This document shows, in pieces, positions 25,161 to 34,400 of a stretch of 64,000 nucleotides of DNA. Under the pieces are notes generated by a model. It searched no databases. It was not told where the DNA came from and saw nothing but the letters and a program-made list of their open reading frames with translations. Positions within the stretch are counted from its first letter, which is position 1. Every line of letters starts with the position of its first letter. This stretch comes from Flagellimonas aequoris (GTDB lineage: Bacteria > Bacteroidota > Bacteroidia > Flavobacteriales > Flavobacteriaceae), in the NCBI RefSeq assembly GCF_003584165.1, contig NZ_QXFJ01000030.1, positions 124,001 to 188,000 on the forward strand, written 5' to 3'. The translations under genes were made by a program, and so were the position numbers.

Positions 25161-25961
25161 TTACCGTCCAACGGTCCCGAGGGCGTAGAGCTGCTCTAAT
25201 GTTGGTGATTCACTACCACCTTCAGGCTCCAAGGTAATTCCGAATGCTTCGGAAGCATTGGAGTTTTCCAGTGCAAACAATTTATCACCTTCATCTGAAA
25301 GATTATCCAAAAGGCCAATACTGGTAGGGGTGAGGGGATCCAATGTAAGCGACCATACTTGGTAGGTATAACCGGATGGAGGCTCAGGTAAACCTTGGGC
25401 ATCTATAATGACGCTGTTCTGCTCCTTGTTCCAGTAAACTTTTGCGTAGGAAGTAGGTGATACTGCCTGTCCTCCCAGGGCGATCACCGATACATTTTGA
25501 TTCCTAAGTTGTTCCAAAATAAAGTCTTTTCGGGCAATGGCGTCCTTGGTGGTCGATAAGGTTTCTTCAAGGTCTAGCTTTTCTTGGTTGGAGATTTCCA
25601 CTTCCGATTGGAGATTACGGTTTTCAGAATACAACCAGAATAGGCCCACTGCCAATAAAATAGAGGCGGCCCAGCCCACATAATTGCCCCATGATGTTTT
25701 TCGCCTGGACTCAAGTGGGGTAAAGGGGATTATATCATCCAATTCGGCACTGATTTTACGGAACCCGTTCCCTTGCATTTTTGGGGATGTAGATTCCGTG
25801 AGTTTCAGAATGGACGCCTCAATCCCTTCAATTTCCTTTTGTATTTCGGGATATTGAAGGGCATAGTGCTGCACCTCCAAATTTTGCTCGGGTGTTAGGG
25901 CTCCGGCAACGTAGAGTTCCAAAATTCCGGATGCTATGTATTTTTCAACTTCCATGCTCAT
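25161..25961 (-). CDS. RskA-type anti-sigma factor
   Basis: 266 residues. A cytoplasmic zinc-finger-less anti-sigma N-domain (about 1-85, including LELYVAGALTPEQNLEVQHY) is followed by one transmembrane helix (about 92-110, YVGWAASILLAVGLFWLY). A periplasmic coiled stretch comes next (115-150), and an RskA C-terminal domain (AKVYWNKEQNSVIIDAQGLP, PPSGYTYQVWSLTLDPLTPT). Its ATG overlaps the stop of the sigma factor gene (ATGA), so the pair is translationally coupled. It should sequester the sigma factor at the membrane until an unknown signal triggers release. Confidence 0.92.
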   Translation of the reverse strand: MSMEVEKYIASGILELYVAGALTPEQNLEVQHYALQYPEIQKEIEGIEASILKLTESTSPKMQGNGFRKISAELDDIIPFTPLESRRKTSWGNYVGWAASILLAVGLFWLYSENRNLQSEVEISNQEKLDLEETLSTTKDAIARKDFILEQLRNQNVSVIALGGQAVSPTSYAKVYWNKEQNSVIIDAQGLPEPPSGYTYQVWSLTLDPLTPTSIGLLDNLSDEGDKLFALENSNASEAFGITLEPEGGSESPTLEQLYALGTVGR

Positions 25962-26485
25962 GCCATGTTTTTCCTTATCTCGGAAATACAGCTTCTAATC
26001 CTTGTTTTTATGGTGCCTATTGGTGTCTTTAGTTCCTTGGCCGCTTCTTTTTGGGTATATCCTTTAAAATAGAGCATATCTATCAAAAGGATGCACTTGT
26101 CCTTCAACCCCTTCAAAAGGGATTGAAGACCAATAGTATCTATTTTGTCGTTCAAGTCCTCACTGTTTTCATAGATACCTACGAGAGAATCCACAGGGAG
26201 GTTTTTCTTTTGATTTTTATGGGTTTTGGATCGCAGTTCATCGATGGCCGTGTTCCTTGCAATATTGAGGATCCAAGTAAAAAATCGCCCTTTGGACGCA
26301 TCGTATTGGTCTGATTTCTCCCAAATTTTGATAAAGACATCATGGCAAAGTTCTTGGGCCCTTTCAGGATCATTCAATATCACATTGATGACCCCACAGA
26401 TGTTTTTGGCATACATATCATACAGCGTTGCGAAGGCTGCTTTGTCCTTTTGTTGAAATTGCTGTATGAGGTTGTCCAATTCCAT
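25958..26485 (-). CDS. ECF sigma-70 factor
   Basis: 175 residues. Sigma-2 region (about 10-80): FATLYDMYAKNICGVINVIL and AQELCHDVFIKIWE. Sigma-4 helix-turn-helix (about 120-170): LYFKGYTQKEAAKELKTPIG followed by TIKTRIRSCISEIRKN. No C-terminal extension. It belongs with the SigK/RskA type given the linked RskA-like anti-sigma gene. The pair probably autoregulates, and the promoter should lie in the 33-bp gap before the GNAT gene or upstream of it. The regulon is not visible. Confidence 0.93.
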   Translation of the reverse strand: MELDNLIQQFQQKDKAAFATLYDMYAKNICGVINVILNDPERAQELCHDVFIKIWEKSDQYDASKGRFFTWILNIARNTAIDELRSKTHKNQKKNLPVDSLVGIYENSEDLNDKIDTIGLQSLLKGLKDKCILLIDMLYFKGYTQKEAAKELKTPIGTIKTRIRSCISEIRKNMA

Positions 26486-26518
26486 AGCCTGTTGGCTAAA
26501 GATATAAAAAAGGAAAGG

Positions 26519-26824
26519 TTATGCAATGTTGATCCCCTTCAGGACTAATTCTTTCCATTCGGGATGACGTTTTATGTACATCGCCACAAAAGGACACAGG
26601 GGTACAAGGGTCCATCCCTCTTTCTTGATGTGTTCCAGGGTTTGTCGAATGAGTTCCGACCCAATGCCTTTGCCTTCGTATACTTCGGGGACTTCGGTAT
26701 GGGTGAGGTATATTTTCTCCTTGGCCTTGATGTACTCAATTTTTGCAATGCCTTTTTCCAGTTCAAATTGAAACTGTTTGGCTTTGGCATTGTCAACCAA
26801 AACATGTTTGTTGTCGTTGCTCAT
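26519..26824 (-). CDS. YjdJ-like GNAT acetyltransferase
   Basis: 101 residues from the ATG at 26824, chosen because it overlaps the upstream stop (ATGA); the frame stays open for 31 more codons inside the upstream gene but that stretch is out of context. It is a compact GNAT with the acetyl-CoA loop EVPEVYEGKGIGSELI (about residues 49-64) and the ending LCPFVAMYIKRHPEW, which typifies the small YjdJ-type group. It is coupled to a YjdI-like 4Fe-4S gene, as in E. coli yjdI-yjdJ. Substrate unknown. Confidence 0.88.
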   Translation of the reverse strand: MSNDNKHVLVDNAKAKQFQFELEKGIAKIEYIKAKEKIYLTHTEVPEVYEGKGIGSELIRQTLEHIKKEGWTLVPLCPFVAMYIKRHPEWKELVLKGINIA

Positions 26825-27039
26825 GATTTTAATTCGTAATAGGTCAGTGCCCCGGATGGACATTTTGAAACTTGTTCCTTCAATTTTGGGGTAGATGCAT
26901 TTTCCACCGTTATCCATGGTCTTGCCTTCGGGTTATAAACTTTGGGCAACATTTTCACACAGATGCCGGCATGTTGGCACAGTTCCGGTTTCCACACCAC
27001 GGAAATCTCGCCGTTCGGATATTCCTTGATTTTTTCCAT
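26821..27039 (-). CDS. YjdI-like 4Fe-4S mono-cluster protein
   Basis: 72 residues from the ATG at 27039 (MEKIKEYPNGEISVVWKPEL). Cysteines are at CQHAGIC (two, five apart) and further down at KCPSGALTYYE, which is the Fer4_19/YjdI-type pattern with fewer cysteines than standard ferredoxins. The PRPWI-like block (here ARPWITVENAS) is also typical. The next gene overlaps by ATGA, giving the conserved YjdI-YjdJ pairing. Its biochemical function is unknown; electron-transfer or Fe-S-linked sensing is plausible. Confidence 0.88.
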   Translation of the reverse strand: MEKIKEYPNGEISVVWKPELCQHAGICVKMLPKVYNPKARPWITVENASTPKLKEQVSKCPSGALTYYELKS

Positions 27040-27070
27040 ATGCTTCAGGTTGATATAGGTAAGATATAAA

Positions 27071-27096
27071 AAAGGCTGCATCAATGCAGCCTTTTG
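27071..27096. terminator. Bidirectional terminator between the YceI and YjdI genes
   Basis: Stem AAAGGCTGCA / TGCAGCCTTT with a TCAA loop. On the minus strand it is followed by TTTTTT (end of the YceI transcript). Confidence 0.88.
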
Positions 27097-27134
27097 TTGT
27101 TTTATGTTTTTCCTAATGTCGGAGACGGTTTAGG

Positions 27135-27758
27135 TTACATTTTCTTCAATAGCACGGATGCTTTAATGGCAACATCTTCCCAAGTCTTGCTCACGCCATC
27201 AGGTCCTGTGTGTAAAACCTCGCAGGCTTTGTTCAAAGAGGCTAGGGCATCCAATGCGTTCCAGTTTTTAAGGTCCATGGTCCCGGAAAAATTCACATGG
27301 TTATCATCCGTAATCTCATAGTCCATAGGAAGATCCGTGGTCACTCCGTTCATGGTCAATTTAACCGAACATTTTTGGTTCGCATCAAAAGCAAAGGTCC
27401 CTTTGATGGATTGGGTTTCCATCATCTTATCAAAGAAAAAGTGAATGATCTTGGGATCGCGGGTATTGGTGGTATCGTTGGTAAAAAGACTGCTCACGGG
27501 AATACTGAATTCCATACCGTCCAAAGTTTCCATAGGGGTTTCTCCGGCGGTATAGGTCAGGTCTACTTCGGTAAATGTGCCACCCACCGGTTTTTTGTCA
27601 GTGGTCTTGTAGGCAGTGAAACGAACATCTGTCGAATCTTGTACAATGCTGTAAGTTGCCATGGCTTCTTCAGCTTTGTTTTCTTCCTTCTTAGCTTGTT
27701 TGCAGCTAAAGGCTGTCACCAAAATCAACCCCAGTGCAACTGCTTGTAATTTTTTCAT
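27135..27758 (-). CDS. YceI-family lipoprotein
   Basis: 207 residues from the second ATG at 27758; the first, at 27761, adds one Met. I prefer 27758 because it gives the same 34-bp distance to the shared upstream block as in the SOD gene. Signal peptide with lipobox AFSC (Cys20), then a YceI lipocalin-like domain (YSIVQDSTDVRFTAYKTTDK, IKGTFAFDANQKCSVKLTMN, VNFSGTMDLKNWNALDALAS). YceI proteins bind polyisoprenoid or other lipids in a beta-barrel. The leader is nearly that of the neighbouring SOD protein. Confidence 0.9.
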   Translation of the reverse strand: MKKLQAVALGLILVTAFSCKQAKKEENKAEEAMATYSIVQDSTDVRFTAYKTTDKKPVGGTFTEVDLTYTAGETPMETLDGMEFSIPVSSLFTNDTTNTRDPKIIHFFFDKMMETQSIKGTFAFDANQKCSVKLTMNGVTTDLPMDYEITDDNHVNFSGTMDLKNWNALDALASLNKACEVLHTGPDGVSKTWEDVAIKASVLLKKM

Positions 27759-27791
27759 CATAAATAATTTTAGATTTAGGTCCAAGGTAGT

Positions 27792-27813
27792 CAATATTTG
27801 GAGGGTTGTCAAT
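27792..27813 (-). promoter_or_regulatory. Promoter block of the YceI gene shared with the SOD gene
   Basis: This 22-bp block matches the block at 28473-28494 at 19 of 22 positions and lies at the same 34-bp distance from the chosen start codon. On the minus strand it contains TTGACAACC, with TACCTTGG about 19 bp further as a candidate -7 element (TAnnTTTG-like). Promoter function is inferred. Confidence 0.5.
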
Positions 27814-27837
27814 AAAAAAGCTGCCCAATGGACAGCT
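27813..27837 (-). terminator. Terminator of the SOD gene
   Basis: Stem AGCTGTCC / GGGCAGCT (one G-T pair) followed on the minus strand by TTTTTTATTG. It sits 15 bp after the SOD stop and directly against the promoter block of the YceI gene. Confidence 0.85.
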
Positions 27838-27851
27838 CTTTGTAAACTTTG

Positions 27852-28439
27852 TTAGCGGATAATTCCGGTACAGGCAATTCTGGTCCCGGCCGCTCCACTG
27901 GGTTGGGAGGTATAATCGTCTACACCTTGGTGCACGATCACAGCTTTGCCCAAAATATTTTTGGTATCGTCCTCACAACCAATGCACCATTCGTCGGTTT
28001 TAAAATCGACCGTGGCATTACCTTGGGCGTCCGCATAAAAGTTACCAATGTCACCTTTGTGGTAACCTTCTTTGGCCCCCCATTTTCCATGGGGTTGGAA
28101 AGTAGGGTTCCAGTGGCCCCCTGTGGATGTACCATCTGCTGCGGAACAATCCGCTTTTTCATGGAGGTGTATGGCATGCTCGCCTTCCGAAAGTCCTGTA
28201 AAAGTGGCTTTCATGATTACCACGCCATTATCCTCCGTAAAAGTGACCTCGCCCATTACGTTACTATCGCTTTTGGGCTCCATTTTAAGGGTAAGCACTT
28301 TGGGCTCCATTTTTTCTACTGTTTGATCAACAGTTTCCTCTATTTCCTCCGATGCTTTTTCGGCATCCTTTTTTATCTGTTTGCAGCTAAAGGCCGTTAT
28401 CAATACCAGCCCAAGTACAAGTATTTGAAATTTTTTCAT
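27852..28439 (-). CDS. sodC: Cu/Zn superoxide dismutase-family lipoprotein
   Basis: 195 residues from the ATG at 28439 (MKKFQILVLGLVLITAFSCK, lipobox Cys20). A charged, helical linker runs to about residue 50. The SOD_Cu domain follows, with metal ligands HLHEKADC (two His), GGHWNPTF, a further His in KWGAKEGYHKGDIG, and VIVHQGVDDY. The disulfide cysteines are in ADCS and IACTG. An additional CIGC pair occurs in an insert (EWCIGCEDD) not normally present. The enzyme would dismute superoxide at the cell envelope. Leader and promoter closely match those of the YceI gene downstream. Confidence 0.9.
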   Translation of the reverse strand: MKKFQILVLGLVLITAFSCKQIKKDAEKASEEIEETVDQTVEKMEPKVLTLKMEPKSDSNVMGEVTFTEDNGVVIMKATFTGLSEGEHAIHLHEKADCSAADGTSTGGHWNPTFQPHGKWGAKEGYHKGDIGNFYADAQGNATVDFKTDEWCIGCEDDTKNILGKAVIVHQGVDDYTSQPSGAAGTRIACTGIIR

Positions 28440-28472
28440 TGTAAGAGTTTTTAGGGTTCTCCTTAAAATACC

Positions 28473-28494
28473 CAATATTTAGGGGGTTGCCAAT
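28473..28494 (-). promoter_or_regulatory. Promoter block of the SOD gene shared with the YceI gene
   Basis: 19 of 22 bp are identical to 27792-27813. On the minus strand it reads TTGGCAACCCCC then AAATATTG. A weak -7-like TATTTTAA follows. The matching spacing to the start codon suggests duplication of promoter plus leader. Confidence 0.5.
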
Positions 28495-28574
28495 TATTTG
28501 GCCCGTAAATCCCATTTTTTGACTTTTATTTAAGACAATACGATTTTTTTGTTAGCACCGTTATAAAAGTAAGT

Positions 28575-28814
28575 ATGATCTCCATCACAAAAATCAAAAG
28601 GAAAAGTTTGGGTTATCGGGTACTGGACTATATCAAATTTTTTATCTATTGCGAAAAAAGGAGGGTTTTTTGCAAGGGCTATCGCCGTTTGAAGGCTACT
28701 AGGATGAAGGGGCACATAAACCAGAAAGATTATGTAAAATCCTTACGTGAAATTTACAATGACGTGATTGAACTGGAGCTTGATTATTTTGATATCCGAT
28801 ACTTACGATTGTAA
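28575..28814 (+). CDS. Small basic hypothetical protein (79 aa)
   Basis: 79 residues, very rich in Lys, Arg and Tyr (KIKRKSLGYRVLDYIKFFIY, CEKRRVFCKGYRRLKATRMK). No signal peptide, no membrane helix and no motif I recognise. The frame is the only sizeable one in this plus-strand interval, which is flanked by divergent (SOD) and convergent (DUF2490) genes, and codon use looks ordinary. It may be a nucleic-acid-binding protein from its charge, but that is a guess. I consider it a probable but unproven gene. Confidence 0.5.
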   Translation: MISITKIKRKSLGYRVLDYIKFFIYCEKRRVFCKGYRRLKATRMKGHINQKDYVKSLREIYNDVIELELDYFDIRYLRL

Positions 28815-28823
28815 CCCATCCTT

Positions 28824-29510
28824 TTACTTCTTTTTGAACAATCCGCTTAAATCGGGATTATAGAAAACCGCGACTTGGAATCGGTCGTAGACAGCATGGG
28901 CAAACTGGTTGCGCATATACCCGACCTGAAGGCTGCTGTTCTCCGTAATGTTGACCCCTACCGCGGCATATAACCTGTTTTGGCCAAAAAGATCGTCCTG
29001 TAGGTTGATGAAGAGTTCATCATAAAAGTTGAGATAGAAGGTGTCGGTCAGAGGTAATGTCATCTGAAGGCGATAACGGGCCCTGTGTTGGGTGTCCGTG
29101 GTATCTCCAAAATCCAAAAAACGCTGCTCCAATCGGTAACGGTGTTCAAAAAGGAATTCCCACACCTTATTTTTTAGAATAAACTGTTCAAAGACGCGGT
29201 GCTCCTTGCTATCTACTTCATCTGGAAATTCATAAAATGTATTATCGGTACTGATGTATCCATATCCTAGGGTGGCTATTGCATCCGAATTGATATGATA
29301 GTTCAATCCAGTCCGCAACAATAATTGGTTAAAGTTACTGGTGGTTTCATAAAACCGGAACTGGGCCTCGGTATGGATACTGAATCGTTCCGAAACCTTG
29401 TTCGTTCCAAAATACATGTACCATGCCCCAAGTTTGTCCTCGCCCGGTTGCTGGGCTTTTACTACCAAGCAACCGAACAAGAACACAAGTCCCATTATTT
29501 TTTTGATCAT
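28824..29510 (-). CDS. DUF2490 outer-membrane protein
   Basis: 228 residues. Signal peptide ending VVKAQ, then a series of amphipathic beta strands with DUF2490 hallmarks: KLGAWYMYFGTNKVSERFSI, FLFEHRYRLEQRFLDFG, ARYRLQMTLPL, LQVGYMRNQFAHAVYDRFQV. The family is expected to form an outer-membrane barrel; function unknown. The start codon overlaps the S9 peptidase stop (ATGA), so the genes are coupled, this one being the last in the long minus-strand run. Confidence 0.88.
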   Translation of the reverse strand: MIKKIMGLVFLFGCLVVKAQQPGEDKLGAWYMYFGTNKVSERFSIHTEAQFRFYETTSNFNQLLLRTGLNYHINSDAIATLGYGYISTDNTFYEFPDEVDSKEHRVFEQFILKNKVWEFLFEHRYRLEQRFLDFGDTTDTQHRARYRLQMTLPLTDTFYLNFYDELFINLQDDLFGQNRLYAAVGVNITENSSLQVGYMRNQFAHAVYDRFQVAVFYNPDLSGLFKKK

Positions 29511-31432
29511 AAATTTCCGTCTTTAATTGGGGTACCTTCCTCTCCTTCACCTTTGAGGTACACATCCAAAAATTCCAATATTTTACTGTAAGCGGTGATT
29601 TGGTTTTCTTTTTTTACGAACCCATGCCCTTCATCCTCAAAAAGAACATACTCCACAGGAACGCCATTTTTGCGTACTCCGGCCACAATTTCATCTGACT
29701 CGGCTTGGAGTACCCTGGGATCCTGTGATCCTTGTAGCACGATCAAAGGTTTGGTCACCTTATCGGTATGGAACAAAGGCGAAATCTGCTTCAACCTCAC
29801 GGAATCGGCACTATAGGGATCTCCCAATTCCTTGTACAGGGCATCCTTAAAAGATTCCCACCATGGTGGAATGCTCTTCAAGGTCCTGATCCAGTTGGTG
29901 ACCCCGAATAGATTCACGCCTACATCAAACTCTTCGGGTGCATAGGTGAGGGCCGCCATGGTCATGTACCCACCATAGGAACCACCAATGATCCCAATTT
30001 TTTCACCGTCGATACCGGATTGTTGGGCCAACCAGTTTTTGCCTTCTACACAATCCTTAAGGTCTTTATCGCCATGGTTAAGGTCGTCCATTTGATAGAA
30101 CGTTTTGCCATATCCACTACTGCCTCGGTTGTTCACGGCCAAAACGGCATAGCCATGGTTCACCAAATATTGGATGAAGGCACTAAAATTTTGTCGTGAT
30201 TGCCCTCCCGGACCGCCATGCACCCATACCAGTGCCGGTACAGGATTCTCTTCGGAAGCCTGATGGGGTTTATAATAGATGGCAGGAATTTCCAACCCGT
30301 CAAACGACTTGAAACGGACCACTTCGGCTTTTACAAGATCTTGCGCTTGAATTTCCGGATTGAGCACATTGGTAAGTTGTTTTTGTTCTTTGGTTTCCAA
30401 ATTGTACACATATAAGTTGGAAGGCGTAAACGATCCCCCTGCATAAAATCGCATCATGGTTTCATCATCGGAAAAGCTAACGCTCGTTATCTCCATGTTT
30501 TCCACAGTGGGGAGGTCAACATTTTTGCCCGTGGCCACTTCCATAACCTCGATCGTGTTCTTGGCATCTTCGTTTATATAGGTAACCTGGTAAGTTCCAT
30601 TGTGGGTAAAATAACTTCCCGCAATGTCCCAATCCCTTGCCATGGCTTTTGCACGCGATCCATCCTCAAGGTTGTACTTCATCAAATAGGCAAATTCACT
30701 GCCATCGTCGGTAGTATAATAAAAGGCCGTGCCATCGTGTGAAAAGTCCTGACCACTGTTACCACTTTGGTTTTCATTGACCTTGGTCAATTCCTTGGTT
30801 TCCATGTTGTAAAGAAACAGGTCACTGTCATTGGTATTGATGGATTTGCTGAGACCCACATATTTTTTATCGGGAGAAATCACGTTGATATCATACCCAT
30901 CATCGTTTTGATAGACCATTTTGGGTTCCATGGTTCCTAGGTCCATTTCGTAAAGATCCATGAACCGTTTGTCCCTTTTGTTGGAACCATAAAAGAATGA
31001 GGCCCTATCTTGGGACCATTGATAGAAAAGTGACCGAGCCCCTTCCTCGGGGGTAAGATCTTTGTGGGTCCCGTCGGTTTCCATCACAAAAATGTGATAG
31101 ATCTCGTCCCCATTGTTGTCCATTCTAAAGAGCATGCGCTCATCCTTTGGAAAGTAGGAAATGGAAAATACCGAGGAGCTATCGGATTGGGTAACGGGAA
31201 CCATTTCCCCACCTGTAGAAGGGATGGTATACATGTTGTAAATCCCAGAACGATTGCTCGAAATCAACAGTTTGGATTTATCAGGAGAAAAGCTACCTCC
31301 TCCAATGGCCTCGTTATCCATCATTTGGGCGATGGTATAGGTTTTCATGGTTTCGGCAATGGAAGGTGTCTTTTCTTCTTTTTTACAGGCCCAGACCGAG
31401 ATGATCACGGCTATAACTAAAATTCGTTTCAT
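29507..31432 (-). CDS. S9 family prolyl oligopeptidase-type lipoprotein
   Basis: 641 residues. Lipobox-like VWAC at about residue 16. An N-terminal seven-bladed beta-propeller (about 40-370, TolB/PD40-like repeats such as SPDKSKLLISSNRSG) caps a C-terminal alpha/beta hydrolase (about 385-641). The catalytic Ser is in GGSYGGYMT, the Asp in LQGSQDPRV and the His in EDEGHGF. Such enzymes cleave peptides in the periplasm or at the surface, often with dipeptidyl or acylaminoacyl specificity. It follows the BNR-protein gene by 6 bp in the same transcript. Confidence 0.92.
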   Translation of the reverse strand: MKRILVIAVIISVWACKKEEKTPSIAETMKTYTIAQMMDNEAIGGGSFSPDKSKLLISSNRSGIYNMYTIPSTGGEMVPVTQSDSSSVFSISYFPKDERMLFRMDNNGDEIYHIFVMETDGTHKDLTPEEGARSLFYQWSQDRASFFYGSNKRDKRFMDLYEMDLGTMEPKMVYQNDDGYDINVISPDKKYVGLSKSINTNDSDLFLYNMETKELTKVNENQSGNSGQDFSHDGTAFYYTTDDGSEFAYLMKYNLEDGSRAKAMARDWDIAGSYFTHNGTYQVTYINEDAKNTIEVMEVATGKNVDLPTVENMEITSVSFSDDETMMRFYAGGSFTPSNLYVYNLETKEQKQLTNVLNPEIQAQDLVKAEVVRFKSFDGLEIPAIYYKPHQASEENPVPALVWVHGGPGGQSRQNFSAFIQYLVNHGYAVLAVNNRGSSGYGKTFYQMDDLNHGDKDLKDCVEGKNWLAQQSGIDGEKIGIIGGSYGGYMTMAALTYAPEEFDVGVNLFGVTNWIRTLKSIPPWWESFKDALYKELGDPYSADSVRLKQISPLFHTDKVTKPLIVLQGSQDPRVLQAESDEIVAGVRKNGVPVEYVLFEDEGHGFVKKENQITAYSKILEFLDVYLKGEGEEGTPIKDGNL

Positions 31433-31438
31433 GGTGTT

Positions 31439-34400
31439 CTAGTTAAGATTGAAAGTTTCTGTTTCCTTAAAAGGGGAAAGGTCCAATGATTCAATGGAAG
31501 TCCGGTATGGTTTCCATTTTTCATTAAAAAACGTATTGGTCTTATCCAATGCTGCTTTTAGGTCTTGCTCGGCAAACTGGATCATTCTTTTTTCGGTTGC
31601 CGTGATTCCTGATTTTCTCGAACTAACATAATAAGAAGCATTGCCCAATCGCATCATGACCGTTGGTTCAGGATCTCTTATAATGCCTTGTCGCTTATCG
31701 TCCTTGCCAAGATACAAAGCAATGACGGAATCAATCTGCTTTACGATGTCATCTGATGCCTTGATCTGCTCCTTGAACTTATCCTTGTCCAAATCTTTGA
31801 GTTCCTTTTGGAATTTGTTGGCCAAATCCTTGCTTTCCACCAACTGTTTTACAGCATCTGCTGCGGTTTGGGTATAGGCCTCCAATTGCTTGCCTGCGGC
31901 GTAAACCTCGTTGATGGAAGCTAGGGATACGTCTAGTCGTGGATCTGTTTTAACGGTTACCGTTGTTGAATCGGATATGTTGCCATACAACACTTTTACT
32001 TTGTAAGTGCCCGGTTTTACATCGATTCCACCAGATTCCCGGTCCCTTTTTCTAATAGTTCTGGAAGGTCTATCGGGACCCTTTTCGTCCAAGTTCCAAT
32101 AAATTCTGTGGAAACCTGCTTTTTCTGGAGTCTTATATTTCAATGTTCTGATCAATCTATCCCCATCATAGAATTCAAAGAAAATGGAGTCCTTTGTTTT
32201 CTCTTTGGATTTGTCATCGACCTTATCTTCCTCTTTTTCTTCTTTTTTCTCTTCTTTGTCCTTTTTGCTTCCTTCCTTGAGATAGTAGGTGATCATGGCA
32301 CCTGGTTTTCGGTTCTCCCCATTATACATGGCATCGGCACCAAAACGCCCTCCTGTAGGTTGTTGATAGGCTGCCAGATAGGCATCCGGGCTTTTGAACA
32401 GACTGATCTCTTTTTGAAGCACTGACGTGTTCCCGGCCAACGCCCTGAGCGGACGAATATCATCCAATACCCAAGCAGCTCTCCCGAACGTTCCTATGAC
32501 CAGGTCCTGTTCCCTTGGATGAATGGCCAAATCCTTGGTGGAAACCGTCGGGAAATCTTTGTTCCATTTTTGCCATGTATTCCCGGCATCCAGGGAAACG
32601 TGGAGACCATCATCTGTTCCCAAGAATACAAGATTAGGGTTTTCAGGATCTTCCAGAATGGAAAGTGCGTAGCTTTTTACATCATTTTCATCCACAATGC
32701 GTGTCCAGGTTTTTCCATAATCCTTGGTTCTGTACACATAGGGAGCGTAGTTGAACCTCCGGTAGTCGTTGGCCACCAACAATGCCTCACCTTTGTTATT
32801 GTGGGATGCCTTTATCTGTGGAATCCAGCTTCCTGTGGGGAGGCCTTTGATATTCTTGGTCACATCGACCCATGTCTGGCCCCCGTTTTGGGTAAAATGT
32901 ACCCTTCCGTCATCGGTTCCGACCCAAAGCATGTTCTTTTCAACTGGGGAAGGTTCTATTACGATAACAGTACAATGATTTTCAGCGCCTGTGGCATCCA
33001 TCGTAAGACCACCACTTTCTCCCTGTTTTTGTTTTTCCTTGTCATTGGTGGTCAAATCTGGGGAAATCACTTCCCAGGTGAGTCCTTTATCGGTTGATTT
33101 GTGCACAAACTGGCTTCCGAAGTAAACCGTACTGTTATCAAAAGGATCTTGACCAATGGCCGCATTCCAATTGAAGCGCAACATGGTATCCGGGTCTGGA
33201 GGGGTAGGTCTGACAATATAACCATTACCTGTGATCCAATCGTAACGACTCACATAACCTTGCTGGCTCATGGCATAGCCATATCGACTGTCATCCTTGT
33301 CGGGAACCACATCAAAGCCATCCCCAAAAGCAATTTCCTGCCAATAACTATTACGGATTCCTTGGGCTTTCCAAACATATGCCGGTCCCCGCCACGATCC
33401 ATTGTCCTGCATCCCGCCATATACGTTGTACGGGTATTCATTGTCCATATTGATGTGATAGAACTGGGCTACGGGCAAATTGCCTATGAAGCGCCAAGAT
33501 TGGCCACCGTTTTTGGTGATGTTGAGGCCTCCATCGTTCCCATCCATCATGAACTGTCCGTTTTCTGGATGTATCCACCAAGCATGATGATCGGGATGTA
33601 TGCCATTATCCACACCATAAGAGGGCATTAATTGGGTAAAACTCTTCCCTCCATCTTCTGAAACGTTGATGAAGGTAAAAACCGAATAGAGCCTGTTTTC
33701 ATTTTGTGGGTCTACATATATTTCAGAATAGTAAAAAGGCCGATTCCCGATCTCTTCCTTGTCATTGATTTTGGTCCATTTATAACCCCCATCGGTGGAT
33801 TTGTATAGTGCATTTTTCTTGGATTCGACCAAAGCGTAGATGATATTGGGCTTGTTGCGGGCAATGGCAACACCGATCCTTCCCAATTCACCTTTGGGTA
33901 AGCCATCATCCGCGGTTACTTTTGTCCAAGTGGCGCCACCATCATGGGTAATGTGGAGTCCGCTACCTTCACCTCCCGATTTAAAAAACCAGGGTTCCCG
34001 TTTGTGTTCCCACATGGCGGCAATCAACTTATTGGGATTGGTAGGGTCCATGACCAAATCTGCTACACCGGTCCTATTGTTGATGAACAGTATTTTTTCC
34101 CAGGTCTTTCCACCATCGGTAGTCTTGAAAACACCACGCTCTGGATGCTCACCCCATGGAGATCCTATAGCCCCTACATAAACCACGTCAGGGTTGGTCG
34201 GGTCAATAATAACACGGTGGATATGACGTGTTTTTTCCAATCCCATGGATTTCCAGGTTTTTCCGCCATCCAAAGACTTATAGATGCCGTAACCACCATT
34301 AAGACTGTTTCTAGGATTTCCCTCTCCGGTTCCGACCCAAATTACAGATGGATTGGATTGTTGGATGGCTACTGCACCAATGGATGCCGTAACTTCATGG

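Noticed and set aside
28320-28340. ATCAACAGTTT words resembling the LytTR box at 28.3, 31.26 and 54.95 kb
   Set aside because: All lie inside coding genes, and I found neither the paired upstream half-site nor an AATTTTG element at 42 bp.
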